Part shown: positions 25,001 to 35,216 of the stretch, in pieces | Position numbering within the stretch: position 1 is the stretch's first letter | Layout of the letters: every line of letters begins with the position of its first letter | Source: Magicicada septendecula | Taxonomy: Eukaryota > Arthropoda > Insecta > Hemiptera > Cicadidae | NCBI GenBank assembly: GCA_034769895.1 | Contig: CM068375.1 | Span: 255,171,542-255,235,541 of the forward strand | Length of the DNA: 64,000 nucleotides | Direction of reading: 5' to 3' | The notes under the pieces: model-generated | Seen by the model: the letters and a program-made list of their open reading frames with translations, nothing else | Told to the model about the DNA's origin: nothing | The model's database searches: none | Program-made: the position numbers and the translations under genes

Positions 25001-25435
25001 GTTTAAAACTTCACAGCCCTATATTAATTAATTGATCCTAATTAATTAATTAAGAAAATTAAAAATTTTTTAATAATTTTTTTTTTTATAAACATAATTT
25101 TTTTTAAAATTTCCTTCAAAACAATAAATTTTGTTTTGAAACTTTCGGCGAAGCTGAACAGATATATTCATTCATCAACTTTACGCTACTCGACCGGTCT
25201 TGCTACCATTGGGACTCGACCAGCTGGGAAACTTAAGGAAGTGTTTCAGGCCAGTAAGACGTCGAGAGCCACACCAATTACACACCAATTAAACACATTA
25301 CAACTTACAACTTATTTATTAATTTATTACAAATTGGCTAGTCCAAACAGTGGGGCTTGATTACATCGGAGTCTAACATACTTCACAATCTCTTATTATC
25401 ATCAACACACAACAATTTTATTTATTTTATTACAA
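22093..25435 (+). repeat. Element A terminal LTR, copy 4
   Basis: Last LTR of the array, about 3343 bp. Identity with the other copies stops at ATTACAA (25435), directly before where the primer binding site would be, and TATATATATTATAAC follows. This is how an inserted LTR element ends, and the TA-rich flank resembles the TATA-type targets of insect Gypsy/errantivirus-like elements. One duplication-type difference near 23034 removes the stop found in other copies of a short, non-credible minus-strand ORF. Confidence 0.75.
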
Positions 25436-28416
25436 TATATATATTATAACATTGCCAAACCCTGATCACATTTGATATTAAAAAGTATGTAAAAAATGCC
25501 AAGAAACCATATATTTTGATAGATAAATGATAACGAGAATGAAAGTAGTAAATATAATCAATAGTGAAGGAGGAAGAATACAACCAAAGGTGGTCACAAA
25601 ACAAGAAAATACGAACTAGACTGACAGACAACTGACATTGACCCAACCCCAGAGATTGGCCAGATATTAACCAAAGTGAAGCGAGACAAGAAGACAGTGA
25701 AGAAAAAAGAAGAAAATAAAAAATTACATGGCCATAACAATTAACTCACAAGATTGTTTTAAAAGAGAATAATTTTTTATTATTGTTAATAAGTTATGTT
25801 TAAATTTTTATTAGTGGTAACTTGTAAATGACAGTATCTCAGCAATTGTTATACATAAAAAACCATGTGTAGATATGATTGTATGTATATCCTTATCTAT
25901 AGGTGGTGTGTCAGCTGTTATGTTTAAAATTACACTCATACAGACAGGGAATAGAAATGTGTGCGTGGTTCAATCAGAGAACAAATTGTATAGTCTACTA
26001 TATACTTTGGAACTTTTACTAAGATTATTTCAGCAGTATGTATATTATTTCAGCATTATGTGTTTGAAAGTATAAGGTTTTGGAGAGTTTATTTATTCGC
26101 TAATATTATGGCTGTTGCTACAGATGTAGTATGTTTCAATTAACACAATATATTTTAACATTATTAAATTGTTGTTATTATTACTAATTATGACATTTCA
26201 GACCAATTTTTATCACTTTAATGACAATATATACAAAGTTATGTTTTGTTTGAAAGATGTATTTACAATACCATGTTGTTTGCATATTATAAAATGATAG
26301 GTGACAGTCTGAAGTTAACAAAAGAGACATGAACTCATTAGATACAAAAACTTTGTAATAATAGTGAGATCGTGAGAAATATAAGGGTAATTAGAGATAG
26401 GTAGGGAGTGACAAAGTTGAACAGTGAAGTGATAAGTGTAATAAAATAAACAGCATATAATCTTAAGAAAAAAGAGTGAAACAAGTGTGACAAACCCAAA
26501 ACATAAGCACATGTTAAATGAGCAATTAAGTTAAGTATATTAGACTGAAAGACACAGAATAAGTGTGAATGTAAAAAACAGAAAAAATATTATCTCAGTA
26601 TAAAAATCACCAGGGTGATTACTGTTATAAAAGAGATGATGTAGATATAACACTCACCAAATTTGTTCATTTGTTAATTTAAAGAAAGAAGTTATTGGCT
26701 TAATGTTTAAGGCAATAATTACCAGAAGAAATAGTTTTACAGTAATATGTTAGTATGTTTTAAGTAAGTAAGGAATTTATAAAGAAAATAATAGCAATAC
26801 CTTTATAAGAAATAATAGGCAAATTATATTAATTATGTGTAATGAAAGGGAACATGGCAGAATTATATTAAAACTTAGAAATAAGTAAATTATGTATTAG
26901 CATAGTATTAGCCATTTTGGACTAAAACATTAATACATGACTTAGACCAATCTTGTAAGATATCAAACTAATCTTTGAAAGAAAATAGAAACATCTACGT
27001 AAAGATTACAACCATTGAAATTATCCCCAAGTAAATATAGCCATTATAAAATATTTATTCAAATTAAACAAAAATTCAAGGTTTGATAACAATGGGTTTA
27101 TTTTGAGATCGACCAGGTAGAATAATTACGTTACCATGGAAACTGTGGAATAACAAGCCAAAAATACCGTTAGATTTTTTACTGAATGTATGACGCTTTA
27201 ATGGTATAGACGCTAATTTTCGAGTGACCAAAATTGTCCATTAAAACATAGCAAATATCAGAAAAAGTTATTAATAAGTGTATACCAAGACATAAGATAA
27301 AGACTGGAGCCAGATTATTGAAGTTGAGGCCAAATTAACGAAAAAAGAAAATAAATTACTACCAGTTAAACTGAAAAAGATGCCTGATGTCCTGAACCCA
27401 GCAAATTAAAGAAGATTATAGTATAACCCATGAATAACAGATCGTATGAATTCGCCATAACTACGGAAGTGATAAGTACCTCTTAAATTACCCGAAATAT
27501 ATAAATAAACTCACGTTAATTATCTCACTAAAGGTCGAAATCTCACTGAACTGAAATTCATTACTTTCAAAGATTAAAACGAAATTTAAGTCATTGACAA
27601 TTTATAAACTAACCAATATAAACTGTTGTTAATGATCCATAACTTGTAAACACTTTTACTACACTGCGCTAAACAAAATATACCTACACAATATGTTAGT
27701 TAAGTTTACTTGATGTAAAGGTGTGTATTTTTATTGTTTTTAAAACATTTGTAATCCTTTGAACGTAACCTCAAGAACCTATGACAAACCAACATTAATA
27801 ATTGTATACAATTTTCAACAGACGCCATCACTAAACGTCTGGTATCAATTCAAATATCGATTGTCAAACCCTGTAATTGTCTCATATAAATAACCGGAGC
27901 ATTTGTATTAGAATAATTTGTATTAAATGAATAATAATCACTAATAAAAAATGTGTAAGTATTGAGTGTAACCACGGTGTTATAATTTCATTAGGAGGTG
28001 CACAATATTTTATGTACATTTTAGCAGATGACTGACGATTTACACAGCCCACGCATCGAACTGCTGTGTGCTACAGTGGGCCTAGCTGGCGGAAATATTT
28101 GAATTATTCAAACCGCCTGAGCTGCGCTGGTCATACGCTTTTGAATTTTATTTTAATTGTTTTAAGAAAACAATTTGGCGCCACCGGGACTTTCTCACCC
28201 CTAGTGAACATCAAGACCTGGTTATTCGTACGTTCGCAACAAACGAAATATACAGAAGTTGCCCGCATTTGAACTACGGATCGAGAAGACACGTACACTC
28301 ATTACACACAAATTATACATTATCCACATTTTGCAGAGTAAAACGGTAGCCGGACGTCCCGCTAAAATATTATAATATTTTAATTATTATTATAATATTA
28401 TAATATATATATATAT
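25436..28416. other. AT-rich spacer between the two arrays
   Basis: No convincing gene. ORFs of 60-75 codons here show no family features. The segment starts and ends in TA-rich sequence. It holds a possible relic LTR/PBS junction (see 28168-28191) and a TA microsatellite at about 28370-28416 into which Element B inserted. Confidence 0.6.
28168..28191 (+). promoter_or_regulatory. Possible relic LTR end and primer binding site
   Basis: TTAAGAAAACAATTTGGCGC followed by CACCGGGACTTTCTC looks like an LTR 3' end followed by a TGG-starting primer binding site. A TATAAATA box sits about 300 bp upstream near 27886. No matching 3' LTR or coding sequence is seen, so this is at most the 5' remnant of a third, older LTR element. 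Confidence 0.3.
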
Positions 28417-28929
28417 TGCAACGAATCACAGGATCATGATAGGCGGGGCAAGTTCATATATTACACAGACAATGGACATTCATATTATATTGGTAGATGG
28501 TTAAGTTTGGTTGTTATCAATTGTATTTAGTAAGGTTAAGGGTTTAGTTTAGAAAAACTGTGCATTATTATTTATGGTTATTCATGTACTGTGTTAGTGG
28601 AAATGTGCGCGCGTGCGCGAGTGGGAAACGTTTCCCGGGCGGTGCGTGAAGTATTATCGTTGTTTTGACATTGCTGAACTGAGACATGTGTATCGCTACA
28701 ATCCCTATACCTGTCGGACTATTGTTTACGTTCATGTATATTATTAGTATGTAGGCAGTCATGCATGAGATACGAGTAGTCTGATTACCGCTATGCATGC
28801 TGTTACAAAGTAAATGCACTCTACTGCATGAAAAGTGCATGGTCACTTTTTACTCACCATGTGACTTCCATCCACCAATAGAATGCTGACTGGTGGTTGG
28901 AAATTTTCTTAAGCCTGTCGTTACACAGG

Positions 28930-29395
28930 CAGTTCTTCTACGCCATCTACCGCGAACGGAACGTGCACTCCTTGTACAAGATTCTACCGCTTGCAAGGTG
29001 TTGTAAAAACTATTCGTCGATAGTGAAACGGGAAGGCTCAGAACTGTGTATGTAGTACATCTGCACACAGTAGTGTTTTAACGCATTACGCGTATAATTA
29101 CGACAGTTCTTCTACGCCATCTACCGCGAACGGAACGTGCACTCCTTGTACAAGATTCTACCGCTTGCAAGGTGTTGTAAAAACTATTCGTCGTTAGTGA
29201 AACGGGAAGACTCAGAACTGTGTGTGTAGTACATTTGCACACATCAGTGTTTTAACGCATTGTGCAAAATTACAAGCAGTTCTTCACTGCTGCTACCGCG
29301 AATGGTACATACAATCCTTGTACAAGACTCTACCGCTTGCAAGGATCTGTTAAGACTTTTCGGGGATAGTAACGCGTGTGACGCATAACAATTGA
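28930..29395 (+). repeat. Three ~174-bp direct repeats in Element B LTR
   Basis: Units start at 28930, 29104 and 29277 with CAGTTCTTC. Each contains CTACCGCGAA, TTGTACAAG and CTACCGCTTGCAAGG. The first two are nearly identical and the third is diverged. They lie upstream of the TATA box, where retroelement enhancers often form repeats; that role is an inference. Confidence 0.75.
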
Positions 29396-29760
29396 TTTTA
29401 TATCTGTACACACGATATTAATATTGTAGTATTACGTGTGTAAGAAGTGAGTGTAACTGTATCATTGTGCGAGATTTTCCGCAGTGACAGTATCATTAAT
29501 TGTTACGCAATAGTTCCATCAAGACGTTTCCGTGCTAGTGCAAGATTTCCTCATAGGGTGGTCTGCTGATCGCGGTAGACCTTGGTATTCGCGAGAACAC
29601 TTGAAGAAGCCGGAGAGGTATAAGCTCAATATACCGTTTTAGATTAAACTCACTGTCACCTGAGATATTACTTGGTCTTAAACTCTATATAAGTTTTGCG
29701 AGTAATAAAATCCGTAGTACCGTTGTGTGTGCGAAGTGTCGGATTCATCGTGGGAATTGC

Positions 29761-29955
29761 AGGACATCAGCCCAGCTGTTACAGGACATCAGCCCAGCTG
29801 TTATAGGACATCAGGCCAGCTGTTATAGGACATCAGCCCAGCTGTTATAGGACACCAGCCCAGCTGTTATAGGACACCAGCCCAGCTGTTATAGGACACC
29901 AGCCCAGCTGTTATAGGACCAGCCCAGCTGTTACAGGACGCCAGCCCAGCTGTAA
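29761..29955 (+). repeat. 22-bp minisatellite with CAGCTG E-box in every unit
   Basis: Nine units of the type AGGACATCAGCCCAGCTGTT, one of them shortened by 2 bp, just downstream of the TATA box. Each unit carries CAGCTG. LTR 2 (34304-34498) and LTR 3 have the same nine units; LTR 4 has six (43392-43520). Confidence 0.85.
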
Positions 29956-30290
29956 TCGTTTCTGGTGAAACGTCTGTCATTTGTAAGCTACACCTGACGA
30001 ACCAACTATACCGCAGAGACCGGCCTTTCTCTTCAACAACATCATCGTGGGAGTCTTCTTATGTAACGTATCACGTCTTGCGTATGAACATTATTTAACA
30101 TTTTAAAAGAAAGACTCTATATCAAACATTACATTCTGTACATTTCAAATATACCATATAAACTATAACTTGTGTTTGTACAATAAATAATCTTAAACCC
30201 TCCAATATAGACTTGTAATTTGAAATACACATACTATCATATCCTATGCGCCAATAGTTTAGTAATTTGTGTTGTCGCATAGAGATATTA

Positions 30291-30312
30291 TGGCGCTTAG
30301 CAACGTAGGGCT
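30291..30312 (+). promoter_or_regulatory. Candidate primer binding site, Element B
   Basis: TGGCGCTTAGCAACGTAGGGC lies 11 bases after the LTR end. It shares TGGCGC, CAACGT and GGGC with the lysine-type site of Element A but has extra bases in the middle. Copies are at 34834 and 39375. The spacing and extra bases are atypical, so the primer assignment is tentative. Confidence 0.5.
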
Positions 30313-30673
30313 CGTAAATAGCGATAAATTTACGCTATTACATATTTGTCTATGAATATAAAATTTGTTGGAAAAATCCGACGTATAAATATAATTAACG
30401 TAATAATTGTATGTGTATTGTTCATATGAAAAGCTGAGGATATAATTTTTCAAGTGTGCATATTCTCTTGTATATCATATATGAACAGATTTTATCAGTA
30501 TATTGGAGGTAGATTATTAGTTGTTGTATGTTAGATAAGGTATTTACATGTTGATGTTTTGAACTGCTTTCCGCGTGCATATAAACTGGTTACCATATGT
30601 TCTAATCTTGTTGTGATAATAATAACTTGCTTTGAGTATAAATTACTAAATTTTAAAGTAATTTGTGATCACT

Positions 30674-32542
30674 ATGTCGAATAAAAAAGAGCTTATAGAA
30701 TATTTAAGGGCCAGGTCACTTGATGATAAAACCATATCTGAGCATAGTAGAGCCGTTAGGCGGAAATTCTGGGATAGAATTGAAAGTAATATTAACGAGG
30801 CAACTCGCTTAGGGCATAGTATTTCGTTGTTCGATATGATCGGAGAATTAGATTATGCATGCAATTATAGTGAAGATGACGAAAATGAAATTAGTAATAG
30901 CAACACTATTAGTCCAGAACATACTTCAGATAATTGCTGCGAGGAGATGAAAGCCGTGGAAGAAGAGATGATAGCGGATATACAAGGAGTTTCAGAGGAA
31001 AGTAAAGCCAGGGATGAGGAGATGATAGCCATTAGGCAGGAATTTTGGGAAGAAATGGACGCCGACAGAGAGGAGAGGATGGCGAAACTACAGGAGATGT
31101 CAGCTGATATTGAAGTAGATTTATCTGTTGAGAATATTGCACCTTGTGATAATTTTGAAGTACCAAGTGTCCTTGTGGAACATACTCTCAACGAAAGTAA
31201 TATGGAAGTTAACCAAGATGTGACATCTGAAGGATTAACGGAGAACAGTAGCGTAGCAGGTGAACTTGAAAGTGATTATACAGAAACCACCTTATTAGGG
31301 CCTAGTAGTTCATATCTCGGTAAAGTCGAGTATTTAGATTCTGCATCGGATTGTAGTGAAGATAACAGAAATGAAATTAGTAGTAACAACACTATTAATC
31401 TGGAACATACTTCAGGTAAGTGCTGTGATGAGGTGATATTTTATAGTGTAACTGATATAGCATGCGAGAACCGTGAACGTATGATAGGATCTGAAGCTAT
31501 CATGGATGCGGACAGTGTATGCATAACACATAAAAATTCCGAACCATTAGTAGAGCCTGGAACTAGTATGGATACTAACGGTGCAGGTATTTATGGCACA
31601 TGGCCTGATGATGAGGTACTAGATGAATCTATATTAGGTACTGAGGTGTTTACGGAGGACGGAGAGGTGAAGGATACTGGTGACAATAAGGTGACAACAA
31701 TTATGGTAAATAATAATGAACCGCCGCGTAATCAGTTTCATGTTCAAACACCACAAAATCAGCCGCAATCACAACAACATAAAAATACAACTCAGCAATT
31801 TAATACCAACTTATTAGCAACAGTTATTGAAAATGATTTAGTTGAAAAGCAGTTCAATCAATCAAGTATGAAAAATGTTAGTTATAAGAATGAAACTGTT
31901 ATGTATGGCCTATATCCTGCCGAAATTAGGGATAATTTAGTACGTAATAATGATAATAGTAATAAACATGAGGGAAATATTAGGATTGAAAATTGCACCG
32001 ACCTTATTGTCGAAGCAAAATTCAATGGTTATGTCGACGAGAGGTTGTCCGACAGTGGCACAGAAATATCGCTGTTGGACAAGCAGTTACGAAAGAGGTG
32101 TAAAAACCACTCTGTACAAATGCCGAGTCTGCAGGTAAGTCACACAAGGATAAAATCAGGAGCGTGTGAGTCGCAGGTAATTGAAAAACAGGCAATTAAA
32201 GCAACATACGAACAGGGTACGGAAGTTGATGCGACCGTCCTTGGAGTTAAAAAACTCGGACATAATATTATTTGGGAAGTTGATAAATTGAATAAACGGC
32301 ATGCTGCATTGGAAGTTCAGAAAGAATTATTGCCAGCTAAAGTTGATTGTCGACCTCACGTTATCAGGCTGGGACGCTCGAAAGATAAGATAACGAATAA
32401 CTCACCGACCCCCAAGGTTCAGTTAATGAGTTGCGAGATAAGGCAATTACGGCGTATATTAAACAAATTGAAATCTGTATTTCCAAGTAAACGTGTGCGT
32501 TTCAAAACTGAGAAAAATTTATACAAAAAAACTCAGAAATAA
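30674..32542 (+). CDS. 622-aa Gag/protease-like protein, Element B copy 1
   Basis: Start chosen at the ATG at 30674; the frame is open three codons further upstream but from GTG. Residues 59-92 and 221-254 are an imperfect 34-residue duplication (SED..NEIS and EHTS..CC motifs). Between them is an acidic helical stretch with repeated EEMIA. The middle is Gln/Asn-rich. The C-terminal third looks like a retroviral-type aspartic protease: Asp460-Ser461-Gly462 in the context LSDSGTEISLL and, about 70 residues later, HNIIWEVD (530-537), corresponding to the family's NIILGxD strand. The usual Gly there is Glu, so activity is doubtful. The C terminus is basic. No RT, RNase H or integrase follows. All three copies have the same predicted protein. 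Confidence 0.72.
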   Translation: MSNKKELIEYLRARSLDDKTISEHSRAVRRKFWDRIESNINEATRLGHSISLFDMIGELDYACNYSEDDENEISNSNTISPEHTSDNCCEEMKAVEEEMIADIQGVSEESKARDEEMIAIRQEFWEEMDADREERMAKLQEMSADIEVDLSVENIAPCDNFEVPSVLVEHTLNESNMEVNQDVTSEGLTENSSVAGELESDYTETTLLGPSSSYLGKVEYLDSASDCSEDNRNEISSNNTINLEHTSGKCCDEVIFYSVTDIACENRERMIGSEAIMDADSVCITHKNSEPLVEPGTSMDTNGAGIYGTWPDDEVLDESILGTEVFTEDGEVKDTGDNKVTTIMVNNNEPPRNQFHVQTPQNQPQSQQHKNTTQQFNTNLLATVIENDLVEKQFNQSSMKNVSYKNETVMYGLYPAEIRDNLVRNNDNSNKHEGNIRIENCTDLIVEAKFNGYVDERLSDSGTEISLLDKQLRKRCKNHSVQMPSLQVSHTRIKSGACESQVIEKQAIKATYEQGTEVDATVLGVKKLGHNIIWEVDKLNKRHAALEVQKELLPAKVDCRPHVIRLGRSKDKITNNSPTPKVQLMSCEIRQLRRILNKLKSVFPSKRVRFKTEKNLYKKTQK

Positions 32543-32959
32543 ATGTCAGGATATAGGGGTAAGAATGTGTAGTGATTTAAATATGTCAATTCAGGTTTAA
32601 ATGTTGTATGTAAGATGGATCTGTGAATGAACAATAATCTAGTTTTGATAAGGAATGTTGTCTGTGTACCCTATGACCCTGCATAAGATTTCGTTATCTG
32701 TGTGTCAAGAACATGTGGGTTTGTTTTGGTTTGAAGGTTACCACGTGTCTTTTGATTTGATGCTTCTGTCAACGTGACAGTTGGAAATGTTAGTATTAAT
32801 TGAGGATGTTTATTTGATTTTAGTTCGAGGGTATTATTATTATTTCAGGATTAGGAAGTTGTTTTGGTATATTGAAAAAAAAAAATTTTTTTTATTTTTT
32901 GTTAGTTAACTAAAAAAAAAAAAAAAAATTTTTTTTTTTATGCGGGAAGGAGTTAATCC
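32543..32959 (+). other. Element B 3' internal region with A/T mirror tracts and polypurine tract
   Basis: Non-coding. At about 32875-32940 runs of A and T surround TTAGTTAACTAA and can form a long hairpin; run lengths differ slightly between copies. GCGGGAAGGAG (32942-32952) is the likely polypurine tract, then TTAATCC, then the LTR start TGCAACG. Confidence 0.65.
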
Positions 32960-34822
32960 TGCAACGAATCACAGGATCATGATAGGCGGGGCAAGTTCAT
33001 ATATTACACAGACAATGGACATTCATATTATATTGGTAGATGGTTAAGTTTGGTTGTTATCAATTGTATTTAGTAAGGTTAAGGGTTTAGTTTAGAAAAA
33101 CTGTGCATTATTATTTATGGTTATTCATGTACTGTGTTAGTGGAAATGTGCGCGCGTGCGCGAGTGGGAAACGTTTCCCGGGCGGTGCGTGAAGTATTAT
33201 CGTTGTTTTGACATTGCTGAACTGAGACATGTGTATCGCTACAATCCCTATACCTGTCGGACTATTGTTTACGTTCATGTATATTATTAGTATGTAGGCA
33301 GTCATGCATGAGATACGAGTAGTCTGATTACCGCTATGCATGCTGTTACAAAGTAAATGCACTCTACTGCATGAAAAGTGCATGGTCACTTTTTACTCAC
33401 CATGTGACTTCCATCCACCAATAGAATGCTGACTGGTGGTTGGAAATTTTCTTAAGCCTGTCGTTACACAGGCAGTTCTTCTACGCCATCTACCGCGAAC
33501 GGAACGTGCACTCCTTGTACAAGATTCTACCGCTTGCAAGGTGTTGTAAAAACTATTCGTCGATAGTGAAACGGGAAGGCTCAGAACTGTGTATGTAGTA
33601 CATCTGCACACAGTAGTGTTTTAACGCATTACGCGTATAATTACGACAGTTCTTCTACGCCATCTACCGCGAACGGAACGTGCACTCCTTGTACAAGATT
33701 CTACCGCTTGCAAGGTGTTGTAAAAACTATTCGTCGTTAGTGAAACGGGAAGACTCAGAACTGTGTGTGTAGTACATTTGCACACATCAGTGTTTTAACG
33801 CATTGTGCAAAATTACAAGCAGTTCTTCACTGCTGCTACCGCGAATGGTACATACAATCCTTGTACAAGACTCTACCGCTTGCAAGGATCTGTTAAGACT
33901 TTTCGGGGATAGTAACGCGTGTGACGCATAACAATTGATTTTATATCTGTACACACGATATTAATATTGTAGTATTACGTGTGTAAGAAGTGAGTGTAAC
34001 TGTATCATTGTGCGAGATTTTCCGCAGTGACAGTATCATTAATTGTTACGCAATAGTTCCATCAAGACGTTTCCGTGCTAGTGCAAGATTTCCTCATAGG
34101 GTGGTCTGCTGATCGCGGTAGACCTTGGTATTCGCGAGAACACTTGAAGAAGCCGGAGAGGTATAAGCTCAATATACCGTTTTAGATTAAACTCACTGTC
34201 ACCTGAGATATTACTTGGTCTTAAACTCTATATAAGTTTTGCGAGTAATAAAATCCGTAGTACCGTTGTGTGTGCGAAGTGTCGGATTCATCGTGGGAAT
34301 TGCAGGACATCAGCCCAGCTGTTACAGGACATCAGCCCAGCTGTTATAGGACATCAGGCCAGCTGTTATAGGACATCAGCCCAGCTGTTATAGGACACCA
34401 GCCCAGCTGTTATAGGACACCAGCCCAGCTGTTATAGGACACCAGCCCAGCTGTTATAGGACCAGCCCAGCTGTTACAGGACGCCAGCCCAGCTGTAATC
34501 GTTTCTGGTGAAACGTCTGTCATTTGTAAGCTACACCTGACGAACCAACTATACCGCAGAGACCGGCCTTTCTCTTCAACAACATCATCGTGGGAGTCTT
34601 CTTATGTAACGTATCACGTCTTGCGTATGAACATTATTTAACATTTTAAAAGAAAGACTCTATATCAAACATTACATTCTGTACATTTCAAATATACCAT
34701 ATAAACTATAACTTGTGTTTGTACAATAAATAATCTTAAACCCTCCAATATAGACTTGTAATTTAAAATACACATACTATCATATCCTATGCGCCAATAG
34801 TTTAGTAATTTGTGTTGTCGCA
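32960..34822 (+). repeat. Element B LTR, copy 2
   Basis: 1863 bp, nearly identical to copy 1; one visible substitution is in AATTTAAAATAC versus AATTTGAAATAC near 34763. Confidence 0.8.
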
Positions 34823-35216
34823 TAGAGATATTATGGCGCTTAGCAACGTAGGGCTCGTAAATAGCGATAAATTTACGCTATTACATATTTGTCTATGAAT
34901 ATAAAATTTGTTGGAAAAATCCGACGTATAAATATAATTAACGTAATAATTGTATGTGTATTGTTCATATGAAAAGCTGAGGATATAATTTTTCAAGTGT
35001 GCATATTCTCTTGTATATCATATATGAACAGATTTTATCAGTATATTGGAGGTAGATTATTAGTTGTTGTATGTTAGATAAGGTATTTACATGTTGATGT
35101 TTTGAACTGCTTTCCGCGTGCATATAAACTGGTTACCATATGTTCTAATCTTGTTGTGATAATAATAACTTGCTTTGAGTATAAATTACTAAATTTTAAA
35201 GTAATTTGTGATCACT

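Larger units (their letters stand above)
1..25435 (+). mobile_element. Tandem array of non-autonomous LTR retrotransposon, Element A (period about 7547 bp)
   Basis: The sequence repeats with a 7547-7548 bp period: the same features recur at 2796, 10343 and 17890 (primer binding site) and at 2913, 10460 and 18007 (ORF start). Copies differ by only a few substitutions. The fourth partial copy ends at 25435, exactly where the others go on into the primer binding site, and is followed by TA-rich sequence. This is the structure LTR-internal-LTR-internal-LTR-internal-LTR with shared LTRs. The left end lies outside the window. No reverse transcriptase, RNase H or integrase ORF exists in any unit, so the element must rely on proteins from elsewhere. 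A collapsed or expanded assembly cannot be excluded from the sequence alone. Confidence 0.85.
28417..30279 (+). repeat. Element B LTR, copy 1
   Basis: Begins TGCAACGAATCAC and ends TTGTGTTGTCGCA. Contains a 14-bp palindrome GGGAAACGTTTCCC (28623-28636), three ~174-bp direct repeats (from 28930), TATATAA (29686-29692) as likely core promoter, a 22-bp minisatellite (29761-29955) and AATAAA (30182-30187) as likely polyadenylation signal. The order fits U3-R-U5. Confidence 0.8.

Noticed and set aside
26608-26623. AATCACCAGGGTGATT palindrome in the spacer
   Set aside because: Seven-base arms in AT-rich sequence are expected by chance.
28568-29068. Two minus-strand frames (92 and 72 codons) at the start of the Element B LTR
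   Set aside because: They occur only because the LTR repeats are GC-richer; no domain and interrupted by the 174-bp repeats.
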